A stretch of 56,817 nucleotides of DNA from NCBI GenBank assembly GCA_035528375.1, contig DATKYS010000113.1, forward strand, positions 1 through 56,817, written 5' to 3'. Source of the DNA: a bacterium (GTDB lineage: Bacteria; RBG-13-66-14). Position numbers and translations under genes: made by a program. The notes under the pieces were generated by a model. It searched no databases and was not told the origin of the DNA. It saw only the letters and a list, made by a program, of their open reading frames with translations. Positions 1-8,147 of this stretch are shown piece after piece. Every line of letters starts with the position of its first letter. The stretch's first letter is position 1.

Positions 1-194
1 ACATTTGACATGCCGATCCTCGGACTCTTTGTTTGCCACCATGCCTCCAGTTCATGTGACATGATAGCATCCCCGTAAGTCCTTTATCTAGCGTTGTAGA
101 TGAGACTAAGGATGGTCCAGGAACACAAAGGTATCCCAAAAAGAATGCCCCCCGCGACTGTGCCCCCCCAAGATGGGGGGGATGGGGGGGTTGA
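1..194. other. Leader region upstream of tRNA-Val, no gene seen
   Basis: No convincing coding sequence is visible. A perfect 7-bp G/C hairpin lies at 163-181 (seven C, loop AAGAT, seven G), followed by another run of seven G, immediately before the tRNA. The start of the window has a TTGACA at 5-10 without a good -10 partner. The open frame that crosses the tRNA from position 100 is a shadow. Confidence 0.5.
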
Positions 195-271
195 GGGCGA
201 TTGGCTCAGCTGGTTAGAGCGCTGCTTTCACAGAGCAGAAGTCACTGGTTCGAATCCAGTATCGCCCACCA
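195..271 (+). tRNA. tRNA-Val (anticodon CAC)
   Basis: A complete cloverleaf can be drawn. The acceptor GGGCGAT (195-201) pairs with ATCGCCC (261-267), the D arm contains GCTC/GAGC, and the anticodon stem CTGCT/AGCAG encloses TTCACAG, giving anticodon CAC, which reads the valine codon GUG. The T loop is TTCGAAT. The discriminator is A and the CCA end is encoded at 269-271. A Rho-independent terminator follows directly, so the tRNA looks monocistronic. Confidence 0.95.
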
Positions 272-280
272 AACAACCAA

Positions 281-313
281 AAACGGCGGTCACCGCGACC
301 GTCGTTTTATTTT
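281..313 (+). terminator. Rho-independent terminator after tRNA-Val
   Basis: A 9-bp stem ACGGCGGTC (283-291) / GACCGTCGT (297-305) with one G-T pair and loop ACCGC is followed by a T-rich run. The loop is the same as in the terminator at 6067. Confidence 0.8.
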
Positions 314-523
314 ATCGAGAGGGGGATGAGCCCCTTCGAATCCTGTACCGCCCGCCACGAGAAGGAGACCGTCCGCCGGGCTGTCTCTTTTTCGCGGCTT
401 TCTCAGGCGGCGAAGGGCCCGGTGGACCATCGGGACGGCGGTTGACATCTCCCGGCGGGGTCAATAAGATAGCCCTCGATTCCCAAGCGCTGAACCACCG
501 ATCACGCGAAGGAGAACGAGTCC

Positions 524-1855
524 ATGGCCAAGATATTCCCCTTCCGGGCCTACCGGTACTCAGCGAAGGCTGGGGATCTGAAAAAACTGGTAACGCAGCC
601 CTACGATAAAATCAAGGACGATCTTCGGACCGAGTATTACGCCCGCAGCGAGTGGAACATCGCCCGGATAATAAAGAGCGACGAGGGCCCGGCCGACGGC
701 ACCAACACCTACGCCAGGGCGGCGGAGCTTTTCCGGAAGATGATCGCCGAGGGCGTGCTGGCGCGGGACGACAAACCGGCAATCTACGCCTACGACATCG
801 AGTACGAAGGCCCCGGGGGCGAGACCCGCGTCCGGAGCGGCTTCATCGCCACGGCCCAGCTCGAGGACTTCTCCAAGGGGCACGTCAAGCCCCACGAGAC
901 GACCCTGGCCGGCCCCAAGGCCGACCGGCTGAACCTGACCCGCGCCACCGGCGCCGGCTTCGGCCTCATCTTCATGCTCTACCCCGACCGGGAGCTGGCC
1001 TCGGACCGGCTCCTCGAGGGGGCCAAGCGGGGGCGGAAGCCGGAGCTGGAGGTCGCCGACGATTTCGGCGCCCTTCACCGCGTGTGGGTCATCACCGACG
1101 AGGGCGTCATCTCCGAGCTCCAGGCGATTCTGGAGCCGGTGGACCTCTTCATCGCCGACGGGCACCATCGCTACGAGACGGCGGTGAACTACATGAACGA
1201 GATGACCGCCAAGGGGAAGGCTGGCTCGGGTCTCGGCGCCGTGGACAAGGGGATGATGGCCTTCGTGAACATGTTCTCCAAGGGGCTCACCGTCTTCGCC
1301 ACCCACCGGCTCATCCACTCCCTGCCGGCGGAAAAGGCCGACCCGGCCCGAATCATCGCGGCGCTGGAGAAGGACTTCGAGATTCGTGTCATCCCCATGA
1401 CCGGCGGCGGCGAGGACGAGATGCTGGACATCCTCGCCGATGAGTACTCGGAGCATAAGACCGCCTTCGGCCTGATTCTGGGCGAGATCGAGGAGGAGTG
1501 CTACGTGGTGACCCTGGCCCGGAATAAAGCGGTGGACGAGTTCTTCGGCCAAAAGTTCTCGAAGGGGTACAAGGGCCTGGACGTGGCGGTGCTCCACGGC
1601 CTGGTGCTGGACAAGATTCTGGGGATTGACGCCGAGGCGCTGACGAAGCAGACCAACGTGGTCTACGCCAGGGACGCGCGCAACGCCATCAAGCGGGTTC
1701 ACACCGGCGAGATGCAGATGTGCTTTTTGATGAACCCGACGCGGCCTGAGCAGGTGGCCGAGGTGGCCGGGGCCGGCGAGCGCATGCCCCAAAAATCCAC
1801 CGACTTCTACCCCAAGATGCTGACCGGCCTGACCATCAACAGGTTCGACGTCTAA
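524..1855 (+). CDS. DUF1015 family protein
   Basis: This 443-residue protein matches the widespread DUF1015 family (COG4198), whose biochemical role is not established. The N-terminus has the family signature of FPFRAYRY followed by PYDKI, and the central ADGHHRYETA motif falls at about residue 214. The length is full for the family. The ATG at 524 is preceded by AAGGAGAA at good spacing, which fixes the start. No signal peptide or membrane segment is visible, so it is probably cytoplasmic. A stem-loop terminator at 1875-1901 separates it from rlmN. The family call is firm; function is unknown. Confidence 0.88.
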   Translation: MAKIFPFRAYRYSAKAGDLKKLVTQPYDKIKDDLRTEYYARSEWNIARIIKSDEGPADGTNTYARAAELFRKMIAEGVLARDDKPAIYAYDIEYEGPGGETRVRSGFIATAQLEDFSKGHVKPHETTLAGPKADRLNLTRATGAGFGLIFMLYPDRELASDRLLEGAKRGRKPELEVADDFGALHRVWVITDEGVISELQAILEPVDLFIADGHHRYETAVNYMNEMTAKGKAGSGLGAVDKGMMAFVNMFSKGLTVFATHRLIHSLPAEKADPARIIAALEKDFEIRVIPMTGGGEDEMLDILADEYSEHKTAFGLILGEIEEECYVVTLARNKAVDEFFGQKFSKGYKGLDVAVLHGLVLDKILGIDAEALTKQTNVVYARDARNAIKRVHTGEMQMCFLMNPTRPEQVAEVAGAGERMPQKSTDFYPKMLTGLTINRFDV

Positions 1856-1874
1856 CCCCGCGTGTGAACGAGTG

Positions 1875-1901
1875 AGGCGGGGCTCGGTCGCCCCGTCTTT
1901 T
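1875..1901 (+). terminator. Rho-independent terminator after the DUF1015 gene
   Basis: AGGCGGGGC (1875-1883) pairs with GCCCCGTCT (1890-1898) through nine pairs, one of them G-T. A short T run follows. Confidence 0.7.
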
Positions 1902-1915
1902 GGTATTAAAGCGAT

Positions 1916-2956
1916 ATGGTCCGTGAAATGAAAAACCTCCGCGCCTTCGACCTCGCCGGGCTCACCGGGATTCTCAGCGAAATGGGCGAGCCGGCCTACC
2001 GCGCCCGGCAGCTTCACGATTGGCTCTGGACCAGGGGAACGGAGGATTTTGGCGATATGACCAATCTGCCCGGGGCGCTGCGGGAGAAGCTTGCCCGGGT
2101 CTACTCGATCACCCTGCCCAAGGTGGCGGACGAGGCCCGGGGCGCCGACGGCACGGTGAAGCTCCTGCTTGAGCTGGAAGACGGTGCGCGGGTCGAGACG
2201 GTGCTCATGCCGGGGGGGGATTACGACGCGGCCTGCGTTTCGACGATGGCCGGCTGCGACCTGGGTTGCGTCTTCTGCGCCACGGGGACGCTGGGGAAGA
2301 CGCGGGACCTGGCGGCCCACGAAATCGCCGCCCAGGTCCTGCTGTTGAAAAAAATATCCGCCAGGCTGCGCAACGTGGTCTTCATGGGGATGGGCGAGCC
2401 GCTGCTGAACTACGAGGCGACGCTGGGGGCGGTGGGTCTGCTGACCGGGCCGATGGGCTTCGGGGCGCGGCGGATAACCGTCTCCACCGCCGGTGTCGTA
2501 CCGGGGATAAAACGATTGGCCGGAGAACCGTACCGGGTGAAGCTGGCGGTGAGCTTGAACGCTCCCGACGACTCCCGGCGGTCGGAGCTGATGCCGCTCA
2601 ATAAGAAGTGGCCGCTCGTGGAGCTGTTGAAGGCCTGCCGGGAGTACTACGACCGCACCGGGCGACGGGTCACCTTCGAGTACGTCCTCGTGGGCGGGTA
2701 CAACGACTCGACGGCGGACGCCCGGGCGCTCGTCCGGCTCCTCGCGCAAGTACCGCACAAGCTGAACCTGATCGCGTACAACCCGGTGGAAAACCTTCCC
2801 TTCAAACCGCCGACCCCGGAAGCGGTGGAACATTTTCTCGCCGAGGCGCGACGGGGGGCCTACGCGGCGGGCGTCCGCAATTCGAGGGGAACCGACATCG
2901 CCGCCGCGTGCGGGCAGTTGATGTTGAAAAGCGGAGACTTGGGCTCGCGGGGGTGA
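1916..2956 (+). CDS. rlmN: Dual-specificity 23S rRNA/tRNA adenine-C2 methyltransferase RlmN
   Basis: Radical-SAM enzyme that methylates C2 of A2503 in 23S rRNA and A37 of some tRNAs. The radical-SAM cluster motif CDLGCVFC gives Cys114, Cys118 and Cys121. MGMGEPLLN and the C-terminal GTDIAAACGQL, whose Cys332 is the methyl-carrying catalytic cysteine, are also family marks. At 346 residues the length is normal. The ribosome-binding site is weak; a second in-frame ATG lies at 1928, so the start is uncertain by four residues. The 3' end from the Cys332 codon onward is duplicated downstream as a 98-bp tandem repeat (2909-3104). A terminator lies upstream, so the gene probably has its own promoter. 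Confidence 0.95.
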   Translation: MVREMKNLRAFDLAGLTGILSEMGEPAYRARQLHDWLWTRGTEDFGDMTNLPGALREKLARVYSITLPKVADEARGADGTVKLLLELEDGARVETVLMPGGDYDAACVSTMAGCDLGCVFCATGTLGKTRDLAAHEIAAQVLLLKKISARLRNVVFMGMGEPLLNYEATLGAVGLLTGPMGFGARRITVSTAGVVPGIKRLAGEPYRVKLAVSLNAPDDSRRSELMPLNKKWPLVELLKACREYYDRTGRRVTFEYVLVGGYNDSTADARALVRLLAQVPHKLNLIAYNPVENLPFKPPTPEAVEHFLAEARRGAYAAGVRNSRGTDIAAACGQLMLKSGDLGSRG

Positions 2957-3104
2957 AGCCCGAAATTCAACAAACTCTCCCCGCGGAGAAAAGCGGCCGC
3001 GCCGCCTGCGGGCAGTTGATGTTGAAAAACGGAGACTTGGGCTCGCGGGAGTGAAGCCCGAAATTCAACAAACTCTCCCCGCGGACAAGAGCGGCCGCGC
3101 CGCC
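2909..3104 (+). repeat. 98-bp tandem direct repeat covering the rlmN 3' end
   Basis: Copy 1 is 2909-3006 and copy 2 is 3007-3104, with an exact offset of 98 and only a few mismatches. Copy 1 starts at the catalytic Cys codon of rlmN, includes its stop codon, and continues through a GGGCT...AGCCC inverted repeat and a GCGGCCGCG motif. Copy 2 therefore holds a non-functional copy of the gene tail in the intergenic space. Confidence 0.95.
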
Positions 3105-3176
3105 GACGCCCATCATTCGGTTTCCGAAAACTTCTGCCTCTTCACTATTCAACACGAGTGAAAAAGGACTACAGGC

Positions 3177-4688
3177 ATGGAATCCAAACGGGTACTCATC
3201 ATCGGCGCGGGGATAGCCGGGCTGTCGGCGGGCTGCTACCTGCGGATGAACGGCTACGGGACGCATATCATCGAGCTGCACGACAAGCCGGGAGGGCTGT
3301 GCACATCCTGGAAGCGCCAGGGGTACACCGTTGACGGCTGCATCCACTGGCTGGTGGGCACGGCGCCGAGCTCTCCCTTCCACCGCATCTGGCGGGAGCT
3401 GGGGGCCCTCCAGGGTCGCGAGATCGTCTACTACGACGAGTTCGCCCGCTACGAGCTGCCCGACGGCCGGACGATCCATTTCCGCGTCAATCCCGACGAG
3501 CTGGCGGCGGGTCTGAAGGAAATCGCCCCCGAGGATTCCAAGGCCATTGATGAATTAGCCGCCACTATCCGCAAGATGGCCGCCCTGGAGCAGAGGGATG
3601 ACGACATTCTGGTGCCGCCCGAGCTGCGGGGCTTTTTCAGTAAAATCGGCGGCTTCTTCCGCATGCTGCCGCTGCTACGGGCCCTCGGCCCCCTGTTCAA
3701 GCTCGACCAGCAATCCTACGCCGAGAGATTCACCAATCCCGAACTCCGCGCGTCGTTAACGGCGATTATCCCGAAAGCCATCACGGCGCTCGCGCTGCCG
3801 ATGACCCTGGCGGGGATGCACGCCCGCAACACGGGGTATCCCGTGGGCGGCTCGCTTGAGTTCGCCCGGGCCATCGAGAAGCGATATACGGACCTGGGCG
3901 GTGAGATAGCCTACGACAGCCGGGTGGCGGAAATTCTCGTCGAGGACGACACCGCGGTGGGGGTGCGGCTGGAGGACGGCACCGAGCATCGGGCCGACTA
4001 CGTGGTGAGCGCCGCCGACGGGCACTCGACCTTCTTCAAACTTCTGGGCGGGAAATACGTGAGCGACGAGCAGAGGCGCTACTTCGAGGAGATACCTATC
4101 TTCGACCCGCTGGTCTTCGTCGCCTTCGGCGTCAAGCGGGTGTTCGACGAGCTCCCGCCGTTGACCAGCGGCGTCATCTTCCACCCCAGCCGACCGCTGG
4201 AGGTGGCCGACCGCACCTTCGAGCATCTCACCGTCGTCGTCGAGAACTTCGATCCCACCCTCGCCCCCGCGGGTTCGACGGTCGTCAAGGTGATGTTCGG
4301 CTCGGACTACGAGTGGTGGAAGGCCAAGGCCGCCGACCGGGAGGCGTACCTGGAGGCCAAGGAGGAAATCGCCCGACAGGTTTTAGAACACGTCGAGGAG
4401 CGCTTCCCCGGCATCGGCTCCCAGGTCGAGATGACCGACGTGGCCACGCCGCTGACCTTCGAGCGCTACACCGCCAACTGGCAAGGCGGGATGGAGGGCT
4501 GGATGATGACCCCCGGGACACTGCGGTTGAGGATGAAGCGGACCGTCCCGGGGCTGAAGAACTTCCGCATGATAGGCCAGTGGGTTTCTCCGGGAGGCGG
4601 CCTGCCGCCGGCGGGCTCGGACGGCCGGCACCTGGCGATGATTCTGTGCAAGCGGGACGGCGTGAAATTCCACGCCGAGGAGGCTTGA
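3177..4688 (+). CDS. FAD-dependent oxidoreductase, phytoene desaturase / retinol saturase-like
   Basis: A 503-residue protein of the COG1233 family, which includes carotenoid desaturases, isomerases and retinol saturases. The N-terminal dinucleotide-binding motif GAGIAGLSAGCYLR (residues 10-23) is followed by KPGGLC, and the C-terminal FAD motif region contains GQWVSPGGGLPPAGSDGRH. The start ATG at 3177 follows AAAAAGGA at good spacing. No carotenoid genes lie nearby, so the substrate is not predictable. Two polyprenyl genes occur far downstream (52914-54861) but nothing links them. A hairpin GACGGG/CCCGTC with loop TAGCG lies just after the gene at 4721-4737, without a T run. Confidence 0.85.
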   Translation: MESKRVLIIGAGIAGLSAGCYLRMNGYGTHIIELHDKPGGLCTSWKRQGYTVDGCIHWLVGTAPSSPFHRIWRELGALQGREIVYYDEFARYELPDGRTIHFRVNPDELAAGLKEIAPEDSKAIDELAATIRKMAALEQRDDDILVPPELRGFFSKIGGFFRMLPLLRALGPLFKLDQQSYAERFTNPELRASLTAIIPKAITALALPMTLAGMHARNTGYPVGGSLEFARAIEKRYTDLGGEIAYDSRVAEILVEDDTAVGVRLEDGTEHRADYVVSAADGHSTFFKLLGGKYVSDEQRRYFEEIPIFDPLVFVAFGVKRVFDELPPLTSGVIFHPSRPLEVADRTFEHLTVVVENFDPTLAPAGSTVVKVMFGSDYEWWKAKAADREAYLEAKEEIARQVLEHVEERFPGIGSQVEMTDVATPLTFERYTANWQGGMEGWMMTPGTLRLRMKRTVPGLKNFRMIGQWVSPGGGLPPAGSDGRHLAMILCKRDGVKFHAEEA

Positions 4689-4759
4689 TGCAGTCATCTC
4701 GTCCATGCGTTACTGCTGATGACGGGTAGCGCCCGTCCCCGCGGACCCGAAACGCCGAC

Positions 4760-4788
4760 TTGTCCAAGCTGAGTCGGATGGGTATAAT
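4760..4788 (+). promoter_or_regulatory. Sigma-70-type promoter for the acyl-CoA dehydrogenase
   Basis: TTGTCC (4760-4765), a 17-bp spacer and a perfect TATAAT (4783-4788). The predicted start of transcription is near 4795, about 30 bases before the start codon. Confidence 0.7.
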
Positions 4789-4824
4789 TTAATCTGACGA
4801 ACAGCAACCCGCCGGAGGATTTCA

Positions 4825-5979
4825 GTGGACTTCACCCTCACCGCCGAACAGGTCCAGTACCGCAACCTCATCCGCCGCTTCGCCCAGGAGCGCATCGAGC
4901 CCATCGCGCGGCAGCTCGACGAGGAGGGGCTTTACCCGTCCCAGATCGTGGACGAGATGCGGCAGCTCGGGCTGTACGGTCTGACGCTGCCCCAGGAGTA
5001 CGGCGGCTCCGGCGTGGACTCGGTTACTTTCTGCCTGGCCCTGGAGGAGTTGGCCAAGGCGGCGGCCGGTGTGGCGGTCATCTTCGCCGTGCAGAATTCC
5101 ATCGGCGCCTTCACCATCAACGAGTACGGCACCCCGGAGCAGAGGGAGAAGATTCTGCCGAAAATGGCCACGGGGGAGATTCTCACCAGCCTGGCACTCA
5201 CCGAGGAATCCGCCGGCTCCGACGCCGGCAACGTCCGGACCACGGCCGTCCGCGACGGCGACTTCTACGTCCTCAACGGCAAGAAGCGCTTCATCACCAA
5301 CGGCAAGTTCGCCAACCTGCACCTGGTCGTGGCGCTGACCAACCCCGGCCGCGGCAGGAAGGGCCTGTCCTGTATCCTGGTGCCATCGTCCACGCCGGGA
5401 TTTTCGGTTTCCAAGACCATGAACCCCATGGGCCAGCGTTGCAGCGACAACGCCGAGCTGGAGTTCTCCGACTGCCGCGTACCGGTGGCGAATCTTGTGG
5501 GGAAAGAGAACCACGGCCTGGGCATCGCGCTCCGGGCCTTCGACGGCGGGCGGTTCAGCGTGGCGGCCATCGCGCTGGGCTGCGCCCAGGCGGCCTTCGA
5601 GAAGGCGCTCCGGTACGCCCAGAAGCGGGTCCAGTTCGGCCAGGCGATCATCGGCTTCCAGTCCATCGAATTCATGCTGGCCGAGATGGGGACGCAGATC
5701 GAGGCGGCCCGCCTCATGATTCACCGCGCCGCCTCTTTCAAGGACCGGGGGCTGCCCTACACCAAGGAGTCGTCCATGGCCAAGATGTTCGCCACCGAGG
5801 CGGCCGAGATGGTCTGCCACCGGGCGATTCAAATTTTAGGCGGCGCCGGGTACATGCGGGAGAACGACGTCGAGCGCTACTACCGCGACCAGCGGATCTG
5901 TCAGATCTACGAGGGGACGAACCAGATTCAACGCTGGATCGTGGCCATTCATCTGATCAAGGAGTTCGGCTCCAGGTAA
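4825..5979 (+). CDS. Acyl-CoA dehydrogenase
   Basis: A 384-residue flavoprotein of the acyl-CoA dehydrogenase family, which introduces the alpha-beta double bond of acyl-CoA and passes electrons to ETF. Family marks are ALTEESAGSDAGN (FAD/substrate binding), the C-terminal GGAGYMREN, and IYEGTNQIQR, in which Glu363 is the expected catalytic base as in short-chain/butyryl-CoA enzymes. The start is GTG at 4825, set by GGAGGA eight bases upstream. It has its own promoter at 4760 and terminator at 6067. No other beta-oxidation gene is adjacent, so chain-length specificity is open. Confidence 0.92.
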   Translation: MDFTLTAEQVQYRNLIRRFAQERIEPIARQLDEEGLYPSQIVDEMRQLGLYGLTLPQEYGGSGVDSVTFCLALEELAKAAAGVAVIFAVQNSIGAFTINEYGTPEQREKILPKMATGEILTSLALTEESAGSDAGNVRTTAVRDGDFYVLNGKKRFITNGKFANLHLVVALTNPGRGRKGLSCILVPSSTPGFSVSKTMNPMGQRCSDNAELEFSDCRVPVANLVGKENHGLGIALRAFDGGRFSVAAIALGCAQAAFEKALRYAQKRVQFGQAIIGFQSIEFMLAEMGTQIEAARLMIHRAASFKDRGLPYTKESSMAKMFATEAAEMVCHRAIQILGGAGYMRENDVERYYRDQRICQIYEGTNQIQRWIVAIHLIKEFGSR

Positions 5980-6024
5980 CCCGGACGTCGGGTCGCCTCG
6001 AACCACCGGCAGTTCCGCATGGAG

Positions 6025-6053
6025 GAGACAAGGGGCTTAGGCCCCTTGCCTTA
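6025..6053. repeat. Palindromic repeat R3, variant copy
   Basis: ACAAGGGGCTTAGGCCCCTT is a near-palindrome that matches the palindromes at 28443-28463 and 51352-51374 in pattern (AAGGGG, T/A centre, CCCCTT). It lies between the acyl-CoA dehydrogenase stop and its terminator. Confidence 0.55.
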
Positions 6054-6066
6054 CCCTAATAGAAAG

Positions 6067-6096
6067 AGGGCCGTCACCGCGACGGCCCTTCTTTTC
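6067..6096. terminator. Bidirectional terminator between convergent genes
   Basis: A perfect 9-bp stem AGGGCCGTC (6067-6075) / GACGGCCCT (6081-6089) with loop ACCGC, followed by TCTTTTC on the plus strand and a T/C-rich tract on the minus strand. It serves the acyl-CoA dehydrogenase and the convergent lipoprotein gene. Confidence 0.8.
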
Positions 6097-6123
6097 AACT
6101 CACTGGGAACGCTTCCCGGAGAT

Positions 6124-6726
6124 TTACTCCGGCTCGGTCAACCCCGTGATCCTGTCGAATTCGGCGCCCTTCTCCGGGTCCAGCCCGTGAACGAGGACGC
6201 TCACCGCGGCGGCGTGGGCGGGGTCATCCGCCACGGTATCGAAGTACCCCTCGACCTGCTCCCCGGTCACCCCGTACTCGGGATAAACCGCCAGAGCCGC
6301 AGGCGAGTTGGGCTCCTCGGGGTAGATTTTCACGAAGAGCTCGGCCAGGAGCGCGTCGGTCATGGCCGTGGTCCCGCCCTCGACGTAGGGAATCGCACCC
6401 AGATCACCAGGGATCGCGCCGTCCAAGACCTCGCCGGGCACGATGAGGAAGGTGAATGCCAGCGCGGCGTTCTCGTCCTTGGCCTTCAGGGCATCGTAGA
6501 GTTTTTGCACCCGCTCCTCGTCCGCGGTGAGCTCCTTGACGTAGGCGTCCAGATCGTCCTCTTTCCAGCCGTAGGAGTCCATGACCTTCTCCTGGGCCGT
6601 GTCGTCCGCGGCGGCCGAGTACTCGACCCAGAAGTCGGCGAAGTTCTCGTCGTTGAGCTCCTTGCCGCAGCCGGTGAAACCGACGAGAAAGGCGGTCAAA
6701 GCCGCAATCAAGAGTACGTTGCGCAT
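6124..6726 (-). CDS. Small lipoprotein, paralogue 1 of 3
   Basis: A 200-residue putative lipoprotein of unknown function. The N-terminus is a lipoprotein signal ending in VGFTGC at the predicted lipidated Cys. The mature start KELNDENFADFW is nearly the same as in the protein at 7605-8063. The rest is acidic and contains no motif I recognise. The ATG at 6726 is chosen because GGAGG lies seven bases upstream and the signal peptide begins there; a longer reading from 6792 has no such support. It forms a minus-strand group with the genes at 7067 and 7605, each with its own ribosome-binding site. Location (membrane-anchored) is inferred from the lipobox. Confidence 0.8.
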   Translation of the reverse strand: MRNVLLIAALTAFLVGFTGCGKELNDENFADFWVEYSAAADDTAQEKVMDSYGWKEDDLDAYVKELTADEERVQKLYDALKAKDENAALAFTFLIVPGEVLDGAIPGDLGAIPYVEGGTTAMTDALLAELFVKIYPEEPNSPAALAVYPEYGVTGEQVEGYFDTVADDPAHAAAVSVLVHGLDPEKGAEFDRITGLTEPE

Positions 6727-6903
6727 CGGGAACCTCCGAACATGTTGGGTGGATCCGTCTTTATTAAGTGAGGATGGAATCGCAAGCTTCAACGAAGGAG
6801 GTTACACCCCGAACCCTGCGGTTGTCAACCGCCTGCCACCGGGCGCCGCGACGGCCTGAGGATGGTTTACCTTCGGCCGCAGCTACCCGCTGATTGCGAT
6901 GAC

Positions 6904-6974
6904 GTAGGGTCGGGCCTCTGTGCCCGCCCTCATTTTCACCCTCACCCCAGCCATCTCCCTGAGAGGGAGAGGGG
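6904..6974. repeat. GTAGGG hairpin element plus CTCCCT/AGGGAG palindrome
   Basis: GTAGGG is followed by the stem CGGGC/GCCCG (6904-6929). It has the same layout as the inverted copies at 34786-34811 and 36318-36342, where the hairpin is followed by CTAC. The adjoining 6931-6974 element carries a 6-bp inverted repeat, CTCCCT and AGGGAG, around GAG. Confidence 0.55.
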
Positions 6975-7016
6975 GGACGATGTAACCCACACAACCCATC
7001 AGTGGGTGAAGGGGAT

Positions 7017-7043
7017 AAAAAAGGCGGCCGCATAAGGCCGCCC
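7017..7043 (-). terminator. Rho-independent terminator of the 7067 gene
   Basis: On the minus strand GGCGGCC and GGCCGCC pair around TTATGC and are followed by six T. It lies 24 bases after the stop codon. Confidence 0.85.
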
Positions 7044-7066
7044 TTCGGTTCTCTCCACGCGGTCGG

Positions 7067-7390
7067 TTAGAATTCGATATCTGCCAGACCGATTTCGAGC
7101 ACCTTACCGGCGAGGACCAGTCCGGCGCCGAGATCCTTCGTGGTGATTTCTTCGGATATCTTCTGAGACCGATCCTCATCCCCGAGCATGTCTTTGATGA
7201 AGGCGTTGATATCGTCGGGGGTGAGGTCGTACTCCTTGAGCGCCGCGGTGTAAGCCGCCTCGTCGTCTATCTTGTCGTACGTCTTGAGCCAGACATCGAC
7301 GAACTTTGCATCGTCGATCTTCGCCCCGCCGCAGCCGACGAAGGTCAGGACGACCGCGGTGATAAAGAGAGCCGTGAGGAGCTTGCGCAT
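7067..7390 (-). CDS. Small lipoprotein, paralogue 2 of 3
   Basis: A 107-residue putative lipoprotein of unknown function. The signal peptide ends in LTFVGC. The mature protein begins GGAKIDDAKFVDVWLK, which lines up with the KELNDENFA-x-FW start of its two neighbours: same spacing from the lipid Cys, same D-x-x-F-x-x-x-W pattern. It then has an acidic helical body with a D-x-x-P-D-D-I segment comparable to YGWTDEDM in the 7605 protein. GGAGG precedes the ATG at 7390. It has its own promoter (7470-7498) and terminator (7017-7043), so the three paralogues look separately transcribed. Confidence 0.78.
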   Translation of the reverse strand: MRKLLTALFITAVVLTFVGCGGAKIDDAKFVDVWLKTYDKIDDEAAYTAALKEYDLTPDDINAFIKDMLGDEDRSQKISEEITTKDLGAGLVLAGKVLEIGLADIEF

Positions 7391-7469
7391 TAAGTATCCT
7401 CCAGGTTTGGACTGTTTGGGGATTCAGGTCCTTCGGATGGTGACTACGTTTCTTTCTATAGTGTTGAGG

Positions 7470-7498
7470 ATTATATCGGTCCCGGGTTTAAAACACAA
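7470..7498 (-). promoter_or_regulatory. Sigma-70-type promoter for the 7067 lipoprotein
   Basis: On the minus strand TTGTGT (7493-7498), a 17-bp spacer and a perfect TATAAT (7470-7475). Confidence 0.65.
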
Positions 7499-7530
7499 GG
7501 CCGTTTTTCATCCTCGCGGAAAAGAGTGAA

Positions 7531-7559
7531 GGGAGACGCAATGTTACGTTGCATCTCCC
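7531..7559 (-). terminator. Stem-loop terminator of the 7605 gene
   Basis: An 11-bp stem (7531-7541 with 7549-7559, one G-T pair) lies 45 bases after the stop. The T tract after it on the minus strand is weak (CTCTTTTCC), so termination is less certain than for its neighbours. Confidence 0.5.
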
Positions 7560-7604
7560 TCCTGATCGTTTAGCTGGAACAGGAACGCAATCCGTGGAGT
7601 GTTA

Positions 7605-8063
7605 CTACTCGGTAGCCGGGGCCGTTTCGGTCTCGACTTCCTTACCTACGTCCTCCAGGGCCTCTCCAACTTCACCCATGGCGCCCTCGAGTTCCGTGCC
7701 CAGTCCTTCAAGTTCCGTACCGAGATCCCCGAGGTCCCCGAGACCTTCCATGAGGCTGCCGAAGGCCCGGTCGGGGAAGAGGGTCAGCTCCAGGGCGAAG
7801 CCGGCGTCCTCATTCTTCTCGGAGATGGAGGCGATGAGCTTGTCCGCACGCGCCTCGTCGGCCTTCAGCTCTTCGAAGTACTTGTCCATGTCCTCATCGG
7901 TCCAGCCGTAGTCATCGGCCAGCTTCTGGGCATCCGCCTCGTTCTCGACCTTGAAGGCATCGAGCCAGAACGCTGCGAAGTTCTCGTCGTTGAGCTCCTT
8001 GCCGCAGCCGGTAAAGAAAAGACCGACGGCGACGACAAAGGTGAGGAGTAGGAATTTCCTCAT
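7605..8063 (-). CDS. Small lipoprotein, paralogue 3 of 3
   Basis: A 152-residue putative lipoprotein. The signal peptide ends in LFFTGC and is followed by KELNDENFAAFWLDAF, close to the 6124 gene. Both continue with a DDYGW / DSYGW segment, E/D-D-D/E-M/L and a KA-D/K-E helix. The C-terminal third differs: a run of G-D-L-G-x-x-L-E-G repeats forms a low-complexity tail. The start is the ATG at 8063, six bases after GGAGGG; an in-frame GTG two codons earlier is less well placed. Its promoter is at 8119-8147. Function unknown. Confidence 0.8.
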   Translation of the reverse strand: MRKFLLLTFVVAVGLFFTGCGKELNDENFAAFWLDAFKVENEADAQKLADDYGWTDEDMDKYFEELKADEARADKLIASISEKNEDAGFALELTLFPDRAFGSLMEGLGDLGDLGTELEGLGTELEGAMGEVGEALEDVGKEVETETAPATE

Positions 8064-8118
8064 GCACACCCTCCAGGTTGGGCCGGCTGTGCCGGCTTGG
8101 TAAACATGGTTCGATATG

Positions 8119-8147
8119 ATTCTACCCTAGCGGGTTACGTTCTGCAA
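8119..8147 (-). promoter_or_regulatory. Sigma-70-type promoter for the 7605 lipoprotein
   Basis: On the minus strand TTGCAG (8142-8147), a 17-bp spacer and TAGAAT (8119-8124, five of six consensus bases). Confidence 0.65.

Larger units (their letters stand above)
6727..7066. other. Intergenic region with dispersed palindromes
   Basis: There is no gene in this 340-base stretch. It holds a GTAGGG-headed hairpin (6904-6929), then a CTCCCT-GAG-AGGGAG inverted repeat with a CACCCTCACCCC flank (6931-6974), then the terminator of the next gene (7017-7043). The second element has the look of common intergenic palindromes found in many bacterial genomes. I see no clear promoter for the 6726 gene. Confidence 0.5.

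Noticed and set aside
560-2833. A 757-codon open frame on the minus strand
   Set aside because: It is antisense to the DUF1015 and rlmN genes, both of which have clear family motifs. Long antisense frames are common at this GC content.
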